From NCBI GenBank assembly GCA_028687755.1, contig JAQTZL010000004.1, positions 62,001-126,000 of the forward strand: a DNA stretch of 64,000 nucleotides, read 5' to 3'. The notes beneath the pieces are model-generated. The model saw nothing but the letters and a program-made list of their open reading frames with translations, was not told the origin of the DNA and searched no databases. Below are positions 28,196 through 36,833 of this stretch, in pieces; the stretch's first letter is position 1, and each line of letters starts with the position of its first letter. This DNA is from Candidatus Nanopelagicales bacterium. GTDB lineage: Bacteria; Actinomycetota; Actinomycetes; S36-B12. The position numbers and the translations under genes were made by a program.

Positions 28196-30181
28196 GTGGA
28201 GTTCGCATTCCTTGCCGCATATCTGGCATTTGCCGGGTTGACCCTGCTGTGGTGTCGCAGTGTGGCTTGGTGGGTAATTTCAATTGTTACGGGAATAACC
28301 TTCGCCGGCGCTGTCATGAATCTCGGAGTTGCGCTCGGGCATAACTGGAATAAAACAGAACTTCAGGTCCTCCTACTCATTGGTCTAGCGGGACCAGCAG
28401 CCGTTGCGTTCTTACGGCGTAGGGCTAAGAATCCTTGGGAACTGAAATATCAGGCATTAGCCGTTCTTTTGCCATTCGCGCTCTTAGTCGGGTTCTTCTT
28501 TTTAGTTACCGTCTTTTGGACAAAAGAACCCGCATATCTGCATCCCGTGAGTTTCCTTATGGGCCACAACCAAGCCGAAGACAATGCAAAGTGGCTTGAC
28601 TTCACTTCTCAGTTCGCGAGCGGCCAACCAATTTGGCAAGCAGTTCCCATGGGTGGACCGCTTGCGATGGTAATGGTTTTTGTTGCGACCGCTATGGGCG
28701 CGGTCTCACGTGCTGCATTTGGCGGGTACAACCAAGTCGCAGTAGCCGCGAACACCGTGGTGTTTGGCGAGTACTTCATGGTGATTCTCGCACCGCTCGT
28801 ATTGGCACCGCTTACACAAGCCCGGCTGCGCCTTCAAGGAACAGGCGAACGAATCAGGATTCCTGCACCATTCATCTGGCTGGCGGCGCTGGTGGTCGCT
28901 GCCGCGAATCTCGTGGCTACGGGGTATGGACACCTGACATTTCAGTTCGTGGTGCTTGTGGCGACTCTTTGGGCAGCCACTTTCATGAGCCGCGTTTCAG
29001 TTCCTCGAGCGTTGTTGATGACAACGTTGATCATGATTGTTGCGATGACCGTTTGGTTCCCATTGAACGTTCTCGCGGGCATTTTGCTTTTGGGCACATT
29101 GGTGTACCTCGTTCGACAAGCTCGATTCGCAGCAACGCGGGATTACATAGGAATATTTCTGTGGCTGTTTGTAGCAATCTGCACTTGGCAACCGTTATGG
29201 AGTTCAGTTTCATTTGTGGTGCAAGGAAGCGCTCCAACTGCTTCAGGAGAATCAGCCGGAGGAGTGGGGGCTGTTGTTGCTTCGGTATCAGCTGGCCTTG
29301 CCGATTCGACGTTGTTTTCGGCATCTGGCGGAACTGATCAAACCGGTCCGATCCTTGCAATTCTTGCTTGCACAGCCGTTCTGGGAGCATCGATTTTCTT
29401 AAGTCGACAAACGGGTGGTCAATCAACTTCCCTGTATATCCGTTTGCTGCCAATCATCGCCTTGGCAGGTATGGCGCTTCTCATCACGGTTCTTGACGCC
29501 TGGGCTACCGGCGGCGGCCCACACTATGGGGCATTGAAATTTACATTTATGGCCGCGATAGTTGTGACCGCTGTTTGTACTCCATTTGCGTTATTACTGA
29601 TTGACACGTCATCTCTTGTATCCATGACGCCACTTCGGTGGGCAGCAATTGTTACCGTGTTTTTCCTTCTCGTAGTTGACGGTCTGATTCCCAAAGCAAT
29701 TGCTGCAACGCGACCAGAGCAGTGGTCCCCGCCGAATCCTTCAAGTAATGCATTGAGTTATTGGTGGCCAGCGGATGTTCGGAATGCGGAAACGCAATCC
29801 ATTGCGACAAGCCCAGTCGGATGCGTGTACCTGCCCAATGGCGCAAAAGTACCGTCAGCGATTTTGCAATCGCAAGCCTCAACTCCTCAACAGGTATATT
29901 CCTGTACCCGAATTCTTGCTGGGCTTGCGGGGCAGGATACCCATGCGCAACCGCTCGTTGATTGGTTGCGCCGGGAATGGCTGACCAACACACCGGCATG
30001 GTCGGATGTTTACGATGGCTTGTCTGCGATGCCGGCGTCAGCTCTGGATAAGCCAATAATTTTGCTAGATGATTACAGCAACGTTATTGGTCTGGATTCA
30101 ATGCGCAGTCTGTTGCAGCGTTATCCGAAGTTTGCCGGAAAAACTCCTGAAGAACTGGCAGTTATTAACCAGAATCAGTGA
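28196..30181 (+). CDS. large polytopic membrane protein, GT-C-like, function unknown
   Basis: 661 residues from GTG 28196, which has AGAGGA seven bases upstream. About twelve or more hydrophobic segments; an outer loop has HPVSFLMGHNQAEDNAKWLD with several acids and FASGQPIW. The C-terminal 150 residues are soluble-looking with WWPADVRNAETQS and DDYSNVIGLDSM, and two pairs of Cys. No family is recognised by eye. Neighbours suggest a role in glycan assembly. It converges on the epimerase gene with a 14-base gap. Confidence 0.6.
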   Translation: MEFAFLAAYLAFAGLTLLWCRSVAWWVISIVTGITFAGAVMNLGVALGHNWNKTELQVLLLIGLAGPAAVAFLRRRAKNPWELKYQALAVLLPFALLVGFFFLVTVFWTKEPAYLHPVSFLMGHNQAEDNAKWLDFTSQFASGQPIWQAVPMGGPLAMVMVFVATAMGAVSRAAFGGYNQVAVAANTVVFGEYFMVILAPLVLAPLTQARLRLQGTGERIRIPAPFIWLAALVVAAANLVATGYGHLTFQFVVLVATLWAATFMSRVSVPRALLMTTLIMIVAMTVWFPLNVLAGILLLGTLVYLVRQARFAATRDYIGIFLWLFVAICTWQPLWSSVSFVVQGSAPTASGESAGGVGAVVASVSAGLADSTLFSASGGTDQTGPILAILACTAVLGASIFLSRQTGGQSTSLYIRLLPIIALAGMALLITVLDAWATGGGPHYGALKFTFMAAIVVTAVCTPFALLLIDTSSLVSMTPLRWAAIVTVFFLLVVDGLIPKAIAATRPEQWSPPNPSSNALSYWWPADVRNAETQSIATSPVGCVYLPNGAKVPSAILQSQASTPQQVYSCTRILAGLAGQDTHAQPLVDWLRREWLTNTPAWSDVYDGLSAMPASALDKPIILLDDYSNVIGLDSMRSLLQRYPKFAGKTPEELAVINQNQ

Positions 30182-30195
30182 CGCTCGCCAAGTGG

Positions 30196-31113
30196 CTATT
30201 TCACGTATTGGAAGCGCTCAAGCACATCAAGATAAACACTTTTGGTCCCAACTGACAAGGGCGTTTTAATGAGATGCTCCACCTCATGTTGATGGCTTGG
30301 AATGAGTCGTAAGTCCCGAGACTGCGATGCCGCGCTTGCGTGAGAACCATAGGCGACTGGAATTTTTGTTCGTGAAATTTCCTGCATGAGGTGAATCAGA
30401 TATCCGAGTGATACCGGACGTCCAGAAGCAATAACTTCAGTGCGTGCAGTCAAAGTTTCGGCGCAAAGTGCGTTGCCCATCGAATCAAGAATCACGGCAG
30501 CGGCATCATCGACATAGATGTAGTCACGAAGCGTGTCTAGTGAGACAAACATATTGACTACTTGCTTTGTGATTGCAGCTAAGGCCAGTCGAGAGATAAG
30601 GCCTTGAAGTTTGTCGAGATTTTGCCCAGGGCCGTATAGATTTGAAATACGGCCGATGACAAGTGCGCACATGCCTTGAAGTTCTTGAGTTGCACGTTCT
30701 TCTTGAGCGAGCTTGAGCTCACCGTAGGGGCTCAGAGGTTTAGTTACAGAGCGATCTGTGAACGGCGCGCTATCTGAACCGGCGTAAACGCCACCAGCCG
30801 ATGAGCTTAAAAAGAAGACTCCATTTCCCACTGGAAGATTGTTTTTTAGTGAACTGAGGGTTGCCTGGAACGTGCGCAGTTCATTCGCCACCTCAGACTG
30901 AGTCGATGCATTTGCTGCATTTCCAGCGGCCCAAACGACAGCCCAAGGGTTGTTCCCAGCCTGTTCAGAGAAAAGCCGAGCATTACGCTCAATTGCCCGA
31001 AGCGAGCCTTCTGCGTCACGCCAAGGAATGGGCACAGATTGAAAGTGGTGCGTGACTTGGCGGCGAATAGAAGACCCTAAGAGCCCACCAGCACCAATGG
31101 TCCAAGTAATCAA
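30196..31113 (-). CDS. NAD-dependent epimerase/dehydratase (extended SDR)
   Basis: 305 residues. The N-terminal nucleotide-binding loop is shortened to IGAGGLLGSSI; SSSAGGVYAGS carries the catalytic Ser and SPYGELKLAQEE the YxxxK pair (Y in SPYGE). RISNLYGPGQNLDK and DYIYVDDAA are typical of sugar-nucleotide SDRs of the WbiB or UDP-glucose epimerase type. The start overlaps the stop of the upstream GT2 gene by four bases, so the two form an operon. Substrate not determined. Confidence 0.8.
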   Translation of the reverse strand: MITWTIGAGGLLGSSIRRQVTHHFQSVPIPWRDAEGSLRAIERNARLFSEQAGNNPWAVVWAAGNAANASTQSEVANELRTFQATLSSLKNNLPVGNGVFFLSSSAGGVYAGSDSAPFTDRSVTKPLSPYGELKLAQEERATQELQGMCALVIGRISNLYGPGQNLDKLQGLISRLALAAITKQVVNMFVSLDTLRDYIYVDDAAAVILDSMGNALCAETLTARTEVIASGRPVSLGYLIHLMQEISRTKIPVAYGSHASAASQSRDLRLIPSHQHEVEHLIKTPLSVGTKSVYLDVLERFQYVK

Positions 31114-32108
31114 TTGGTTTCAGGTGTTTCAGTTGAGCGGGGGTCAAAAGTCGCGGCAGGGTCTCTCACCACAACGTAGAGCGGTTTACCTAAACTCATA
31201 TTTGTTGCTGCGCCAACGTATTGGGCAACAATTCCAAGACTCAAGAGTATGGCCCCGCCAATAACCATAAGGGCGACAAAGGTACTTGCCCATCCGGCAA
31301 TCGGGACACCACCTGTGATCCGTTGCGCAAGAACCCAAATACTCACTAATCCGCCCAGTGCTACAAACAGAACGCCAAGCCAACTTACGATGGCAAGCGG
31401 TTTTGTGCCACTGGAAATTACGAGCCGGCCAAAGTGCGAAAACAAACTCCGATAATTGTAGTTAGCGGCTTCGCGCCCTTCTTGACGACCGACAACTGGA
31501 CACGTCGTTGCATCCGCGACTACCCAACTCAGGGCAACGTCTAAGTACACGCCGTTACCAGTGTAGGCAGCAACTGATCTTCCAATTTCACCAAGGATTA
31601 AACGGTAACTGTTGAATTCCGCGAACTTGGAATCTGCTAAAACATTGGTAAATAGATGTTTTGCAGTTCTCGACCCGAGATTGCGTAGAGCGCTGTGCGG
31701 CAGTGGATTTGTAGGAGTTCCATAAACCAACTGAGCACCATCGGTGTAAGCCATATCGAGCATGGTGGCGATGTATTCAGGGTTTTGTTGACCGTCTTCA
31801 TCCATCGTGACGATCCAATCGCCACCTGATGATGTCATTCCTGCAAGTGTTGCGGCATGCTGGCCAAAGTTTCTTGATAGCCAAACCGGTTTCACCCAGG
31901 CATATTTGTCAGCTAGCTGTCGAATGGTCTGATCGCTCAGTCCTGGGCCACGATCCCAAACCAAGAGGACTTCCCCGATATGAAACGCCCTACCTTCGGG
32001 AGTTTGTTGCACCTCGGTAAGTTCAGCAAGTTCGGCAATGAGCGAAGGCAGGGTCTTCTCACCTCGATAGACGGGGATGACTACGCTCACGCTCAATGAC
32101 GGCACCAT
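31110..32108 (-). CDS. GT2 polyprenyl-phosphate sugar synthase-like protein with two C-terminal helices
   Basis: 332 residues. GT-A motifs VVIPVYRGEKTL, VLLVWDRGPG (altered from the usual VDDGS), the MDEDGQQNPE metal site and RNFGQHAAT, which is shared with the gene at 10033. Two membrane helices near 235-260 and 275-300. ATG 32108 is followed directly by GTG, and a TAGAAT box lies at -12 to -7 of that GTG. The likely role is to make a lipid-phosphate sugar donor for GT-C enzymes. Confidence 0.82.
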   Translation of the reverse strand: MVPSLSVSVVIPVYRGEKTLPSLIAELAELTEVQQTPEGRAFHIGEVLLVWDRGPGLSDQTIRQLADKYAWVKPVWLSRNFGQHAATLAGMTSSGGDWIVTMDEDGQQNPEYIATMLDMAYTDGAQLVYGTPTNPLPHSALRNLGSRTAKHLFTNVLADSKFAEFNSYRLILGEIGRSVAAYTGNGVYLDVALSWVVADATTCPVVGRQEGREAANYNYRSLFSHFGRLVISSGTKPLAIVSWLGVLFVALGGLVSIWVLAQRITGGVPIAGWASTFVALMVIGGAILLSLGIVAQYVGAATNMSLGKPLYVVVRDPAATFDPRSTETPETN

Positions 32109-32157
32109 TGGATTCTAGAGGGTAAGTGCTATCAGACCGCCGTAGAACCTTCAGTTC

Positions 32158-33015
32158 TTAGGTCTGACGAGTTCCACCATGATGGAAAGATCCACGCATG
32201 CGTAGCAAGGTGTAGGCACTTCGTCGTAATCGAGTTTGTATCCGAACGTTTGTGTTCGCTCGTAATCTGTCGAGTGAGGTGGGCGGTGGCTGGGTGCTTA
32301 AGGCAAATTCCTGCTGCCAAAGTTGAAATTGGCGCAGTTGCACCGTTGCAAGACGGGTCGACCAAGAACTTGCGCTCACCCGAAATGCCCCTATGGATTC
32401 TTTGCGGATCACGAGATGCCTGCCCTGTGCCACTTTGTGGTAACACGAAACGTCTAGCATTAATGGGTTGGTACCTATCCAAGGCATTGCCTTGAGTAGA
32501 TCCTCACGGCGAAACAGGACTGAAACTGGCTCGCCAACGACATTCATGCCTTTGAGGTAAATCGCCTTAAGTACTAGGTCACCAGCGACTAGGCCTGGTT
32601 TTAGTCCAGAGCAGCCGCGATTGCGATAAACGATCTTGCCGTCTGCGTCGACTATGTCGCGTTGCGCGACTGCCATTGCTGCCTCGGGAAAAGCTTCAAG
32701 GTCGGTCACTTGATCTGCAATCGCGGTTTCCCTTAACAGATCATCCTGGCAAACAAGTTTGATGTACTTACCTGTTGCCGCGGTGGTGCATGCTGTCCAG
32801 TTTTCAGCAGCTGAAGTTCCGGCTGGTTGTTGAATTATTCGGATTCGAGAATCCGTAAGTGCATTCAGATAGGCGGCGGACGAATCTGATCCGCCCCCTT
32901 CGCTGAAAATGATTTCAAGGTTGGAGTAGGTCTGGGCGAGGATTGAATCGGTTAAAGCCCGCAAGTGAGGCATTCCATTGAAAACGGGAATGACAACCGA
33001 TACAAGAGGGAACAC
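32158..33015 (-). CDS. GT2 family glycosyltransferase
   Basis: About 285 residues from the GTG at 33015. GT-A motifs: LVSVVIPVFNGMPHL, a modified SEGGGSDSS in place of DDGS, AENWTACTTAATGKYIKLVCQDD with the metal site, and CYHKVAQ. The frame stays open to 33126, but that part overlaps the divergent membrane-protein gene; GTG 33015 has GATACT at -12 to -7 and begins just before the conserved strand. Upstream GTG 33126 or ATG 33102 are alternatives. A nested stem-loop (about 32131-32167) covers its 3' end. Confidence 0.8.
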   Translation of the reverse strand: MFPLVSVVIPVFNGMPHLRALTDSILAQTYSNLEIIFSEGGGSDSSAAYLNALTDSRIRIIQQPAGTSAAENWTACTTAATGKYIKLVCQDDLLRETAIADQVTDLEAFPEAAMAVAQRDIVDADGKIVYRNRGCSGLKPGLVAGDLVLKAIYLKGMNVVGEPVSVLFRREDLLKAMPWIGTNPLMLDVSCYHKVAQGRHLVIRKESIGAFRVSASSWSTRLATVQLRQFQLWQQEFALSTQPPPTSLDRLRANTNVRIQTRLRRSAYTLLRMRGSFHHGGTRQT

Positions 33016-33020
33016 AGGGC

Positions 33021-33027
33021 TAGTATC
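33021..33027. promoter_or_regulatory. overlapping divergent -10 boxes
   Basis: Rightward TAGTAT (33021-33026) is 9-14 bases before ATG 33035; leftward GATACT (33027-33022) is at -12 to -7 of GTG 33015. The same base pairs would serve both strands. Confidence 0.45.
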
Positions 33028-33034
33028 CCGGCTT

Positions 33035-34462
33035 ATGGGCAGATTATCGGTAGCCAGGGTCACCTGGGTGGCATCAATGCTCACTCTTGCGTTAGCAGCC
33101 ATAATTTTTTTATTCGTGCTTTGCACACTAACTGAAACGGATAATCAAGGAAATATCCCTCCCGCGTTTACGGCGGTAGCCGTATTTTTCATGGTTGTGG
33201 CAGCTGCAGGGTTGATCAAGCGGATTGACCTATCGTTTCGAGCATTTTTCCCGTGGCTTATTGGAATCGCATCTTTACTCTTTTCCTTTGTTCCCTGGGC
33301 GGTGTTGACCTGGGGTAATGCTGGCCAGGCGTCCACGCTTTATCGCGGTTTGCGAATCCCCCAAGGTATTGAACGATTCTGGGATCTTGCCCTTGTGTTG
33401 CGAAGTATTGATTGCGACTCGTGGGGGTTCAATGTTTTCGTAAACAACAATGGCTGCATCAAAGATGCAGCCATCTATGGGCCGGGAATGCTCTGGCTGC
33501 AATACGTACCTTTCGATGCCTTCTCATTTACTCACGTTTTGGCTCTTGGGGTCGCCATGATGACAGTGTCGTCATTGGCCTTGGTTTGGCTCGCTCAGCA
33601 GTCCTCGGGACTCGGCCAACTCACATTAATGGCTGCTGCACTCGGCACACCGTGGTTGCTTTTGCTCGAACGAGGCAACATCGATGCGATCCTGATTTGG
33701 GTGGCAATTGCCTCAGTGATCATTGTCCGACGATGGCCATCGATCTGGTCATGGTCGGTCGTTGCATTGTTTATTTGGATTGTTGGCACTTGGAAGTATT
33801 ACCCATTCGCTATGGGGCTGATGCTCCTGCCAGTTTTACGACTTCGCAAAGGGTGGACGGTCGTTGCTGGGTATTTTGTAGCAACACTCCTCTACCTATT
33901 AGTTACCTGGTCTAATTTCAAGTTCAGCATGCAATCCAACTCGAATATGACCGAAATCGGTGATTATGTTGTGCTGGGAAGAACGCCGATTGTCGCCAGA
34001 ATGTTTGGGTCGACATTCCCATCCGCCAACCTACAAGTAGGCGACCTATTGGTTCTGTTACTAGCTCTGTGCGCAGTGGTATGGGGTGTTTTTCTAGCCT
34101 TGGGGCACACCCGACGTTCTGATTCGGCTCCAGGCTATTTGTCGATGCTGGGGGCCGCGGGAAGTGGTCTATTTCTCGCAAGTGTTCTCGTCGGCGGCTT
34201 TGGTTGGGCTTACAAAGCTTCATTTTTGCTACTTGGTGTACCTCTGTTGTCACTTTTGGTGGCGACTGCAAACCGTAAGAAAATTTTCGCTGGCGTTATT
34301 GGGCTTGGCTTGACTGCCGTGTGCTCAATCGTTGTGTGGAACACTCTCCTTGCAAGCCTGGCTGGCATTATTGCCGCATCTATTGTTGCGGGGCTGAGTT
34401 TCACCCTCATGATCACTGCGGTGCTTGCTGCCCGGCGGAGCACCATCGCCATTGGAAGCTAA
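33035..34462 (+). CDS. polytopic membrane protein, GT87/DUF2029-like
   Basis: 475 residues from ATG 33035. About eleven hydrophobic segments. DCDSWGFNV and YGPGMLWLQY occur in an early outer loop, LLERGNIDAILIW and TWKYYPFAMGL later; the RGN-D and KYYP pair is typical of the GT87 mannosyltransferase-like group. Start chosen to avoid overlap with the divergent GT2 gene. It ends one base before the stop of the convergent 34464 gene. Substrate unknown. Confidence 0.68.
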   Translation: MGRLSVARVTWVASMLTLALAAIIFLFVLCTLTETDNQGNIPPAFTAVAVFFMVVAAAGLIKRIDLSFRAFFPWLIGIASLLFSFVPWAVLTWGNAGQASTLYRGLRIPQGIERFWDLALVLRSIDCDSWGFNVFVNNNGCIKDAAIYGPGMLWLQYVPFDAFSFTHVLALGVAMMTVSSLALVWLAQQSSGLGQLTLMAAALGTPWLLLLERGNIDAILIWVAIASVIIVRRWPSIWSWSVVALFIWIVGTWKYYPFAMGLMLLPVLRLRKGWTVVAGYFVATLLYLLVTWSNFKFSMQSNSNMTEIGDYVVLGRTPIVARMFGSTFPSANLQVGDLLVLLLALCAVVWGVFLALGHTRRSDSAPGYLSMLGAAGSGLFLASVLVGGFGWAYKASFLLLGVPLLSLLVATANRKKIFAGVIGLGLTAVCSIVVWNTLLASLAGIIAASIVAGLSFTLMITAVLAARRSTIAIGS

Positions 34463-34463
34463 C

Positions 34464-36680
34464 TCAGCCGCATTTACTGGAATTAATTTTTAGAATTAGT
34501 GCATCCGAATTCTCAAAAGCGACTGAAGCGTATGGTTCCCAATTTCGTGTTTGGGTGCGTTCTGGATCTACCCATATCCAATTGGCATTCATGAGGCAAA
34601 GCGGCGTGAAGGTTGTTGGGCTGGGTTGGTCGATAAAGCCCCATTCTTCTTTCTCCCGCTGCAGAACAACATCTGTAAATTTAGGCGGTCCGTACATTGC
34701 TTGATAAATAACACTTGAGGCATACGTTCGAAGCCCCGTGAGTGCAGGTACGAGCGATCCAGCACTGATATTTGTGGCGATGAGATCCTCAGAGGTGGCA
34801 TGTGATTTCAGCCAATCTGCCGCAATCACGTGTTGATCGCTCCACTGCTCAGGAGTCACTGTGTCTTGGGATTTCACAAATGGAAGTAACGAACCGAAAT
34901 ACTCATAACTTATGAGAGGCAATACGCCGACCTTGTCAGAACCGATTCCCAGAAATCTTCCTTGAGCTGCGATCCCCACCAAAACTAACAAACTGAGAGC
35001 CACCGCAGCTCCACGCCTAGTGAAAGAGTTTCTTCGAAATCTCACGCACAGAGCTGAAAGAGGCACCGCGATCAAGATAGCCGCAAGAGGGCCTAACCAC
35101 CGAAGCGTGCTGACCCACGGATCACCCCCAGATGGGCCGGTGATCCAGAAAGCGGAAACAACAACGGATCCACCAATTGCTAATAGTGCGGCAGACAGCA
35201 ATAACGGCAACTTGTGCCTGTCATTCTGAGTATTTTCGCGAATTGCTTCAGCCACACCTGCTGATGAAATCGCAATAAGGGGAGCTGACGCTGCGAGAGC
35301 GAACCAAGTCTCGTTGAGTCCACTGCTAAGAAAGAACACCGCAGCGAGCCCTGTCAAAGCAAGTGCCATGCCGTACAGCGTCGAGGGCGAAGTTCGAGTT
35401 GTTGCATTGCGTATAAGCCAGAGTAGTCCAGCCCAACGCAAAGAAATTGCAATGAGAAGGATTAGCGTGCCGACTATTACACCGGCTGTACCAGGAAATG
35501 GGTTGAGCCCCTGAACAGTTGAAGCCCTATCAAGAAATGTTCCAAACTTGAGGTCACCAGGGCTTGCAGAACCGGAAACTAATTTGAGGTAAAGGGCGGT
35601 GGAAAACACTATGACACAGAATGCTGATACGGCTGCACGCTTCCACCACCATGGCTTTTTGATTAATGCGTACAGTGCGAGAAGACAAACGCCAGCTACT
35701 CCGACAGCTCCGGCACTGACCTTCGCGCCGATGGTGGACGCAAACAAAACGGTGACGATCCCTATCCAGACACCAAGCCTCGCATGACTGGCCACCCGTT
35801 CAGAGAGCAGGAGTATCAGTGCGTAACTTGCACCGAGTAGCCAAGCTGCCGATAGTGCTTGCGACGGGGAATCAAAATTGAATATGGCACCGTTTGTCGC
35901 TCCAACATATCCACCAAAAATAAACAGCAAGACCGCAAGCGAAGGCGCCCAAACGACAGATGAGAGTCGACGCACCCATGCAATTGCGATCAAGCAGGAT
36001 GCGGCGATAGCAAGAAAAGGAACAACTCTGCTCAAGACAACGAATGGTGAAGCTGAAGTTGTAGAAGACAGCTCACCCGCCCAACCGTAGATGAGCCAGT
36101 GATAACGAATTGTTCCGCCAGGAATGAATATGCTGTCGAAGGGTCCGAATTTCGCCATGGACGTTCCAAGAGATTCAAAGAACAACATGTCAGGGTGGTA
36201 ATTGCCTTCAATCCCCACCCACCGCAATGGATAATTCGCGATATTCGGTATGAGTGAAATAACGCCAGCAACACCAGTTACCGCAAGAGCAGTAATTGAC
36301 GATCGAGTGAGATGAAGCGCTTCAGTTCGTTTTGGACTAACAGGGCTTCGAGTAATAAGAAAAATAATCAGACTAACAACAGCAGGAATGGGCCAACCCC
36401 AAAGACCACCGAAAATTACTTGAACAGCCAGAGTTGATGCGAGGGACAGAATTGGGCCGAGCACTAAGCCCATACCAAGAACTTCGATGCTATCCGCATG
36501 CTGATGCCTTAAGCGGCTCCAAACAAAAGCACCTGTACCTACCTGGATGCATAGAACGAAAATAAGTCGCGTGGCTTCGAGGGGATATACGCCCGTAATC
36601 AGAAGAAACAATGCAAAGGTGGTTGCCAGTGCAACACTTAGCCGCAAAATACTTAATTCCGCGAGACGCTTGACCTTCAT
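34464..36680 (-). CDS. large polytopic membrane protein, putative GT-C
   Basis: 738 residues with about fifteen hydrophobic segments; ATG 36680 has GAAGGA five bases upstream. An outer loop has EGNYHPDMLFFESLG and IPGGTIRYHWLIYGW with acids and His, like uncharacterised actinobacterial GT-C-type proteins. A C-terminal outer region of about 130 residues contains WSDQHVIAADWLKSH and a final NSSKCG. No OST motif (WWDYG) is seen. It may polymerise or transfer sugars outside; this is inference. Confidence 0.6.
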   Translation of the reverse strand: MKVKRLAELSILRLSVALATTFALFLLITGVYPLEATRLIFVLCIQVGTGAFVWSRLRHQHADSIEVLGMGLVLGPILSLASTLAVQVIFGGLWGWPIPAVVSLIIFLITRSPVSPKRTEALHLTRSSITALAVTGVAGVISLIPNIANYPLRWVGIEGNYHPDMLFFESLGTSMAKFGPFDSIFIPGGTIRYHWLIYGWAGELSSTTSASPFVVLSRVVPFLAIAASCLIAIAWVRRLSSVVWAPSLAVLLFIFGGYVGATNGAIFNFDSPSQALSAAWLLGASYALILLLSERVASHARLGVWIGIVTVLFASTIGAKVSAGAVGVAGVCLLALYALIKKPWWWKRAAVSAFCVIVFSTALYLKLVSGSASPGDLKFGTFLDRASTVQGLNPFPGTAGVIVGTLILLIAISLRWAGLLWLIRNATTRTSPSTLYGMALALTGLAAVFFLSSGLNETWFALAASAPLIAISSAGVAEAIRENTQNDRHKLPLLLSAALLAIGGSVVVSAFWITGPSGGDPWVSTLRWLGPLAAILIAVPLSALCVRFRRNSFTRRGAAVALSLLVLVGIAAQGRFLGIGSDKVGVLPLISYEYFGSLLPFVKSQDTVTPEQWSDQHVIAADWLKSHATSEDLIATNISAGSLVPALTGLRTYASSVIYQAMYGPPKFTDVVLQREKEEWGFIDQPSPTTFTPLCLMNANWIWVDPERTQTRNWEPYASVAFENSDALILKINSSKCG

Positions 36681-36833
36681 CTGAATCCTTCGGTGACTAG
36701 GTATGTAGTCTACGAGTCACTTCTTTTGACAGACGAGCACCGCAGGCAGTAATTGACGCGAAAGGTGTCTAAGTTCTCGTCGAGAAACGAAGTGCCCCCG
36801 TTTGATCAGAACATAAATTAACCTCGTGGCTTG

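Noticed and set aside
32131-32167. Nested inverted repeat near a GT2 stop
   Set aside because: Could fold (CAGACC/GGTCTG enclosing AGAAC/GTTCT) but overlaps coding sequence and lacks a T-tract; not strong enough to call a terminator.
34464-36680. Possible oligosaccharyltransferase (PglB/STT3)
   Set aside because: Large and polytopic with an outer C-terminal part, but no WWDYG motif or related signature.
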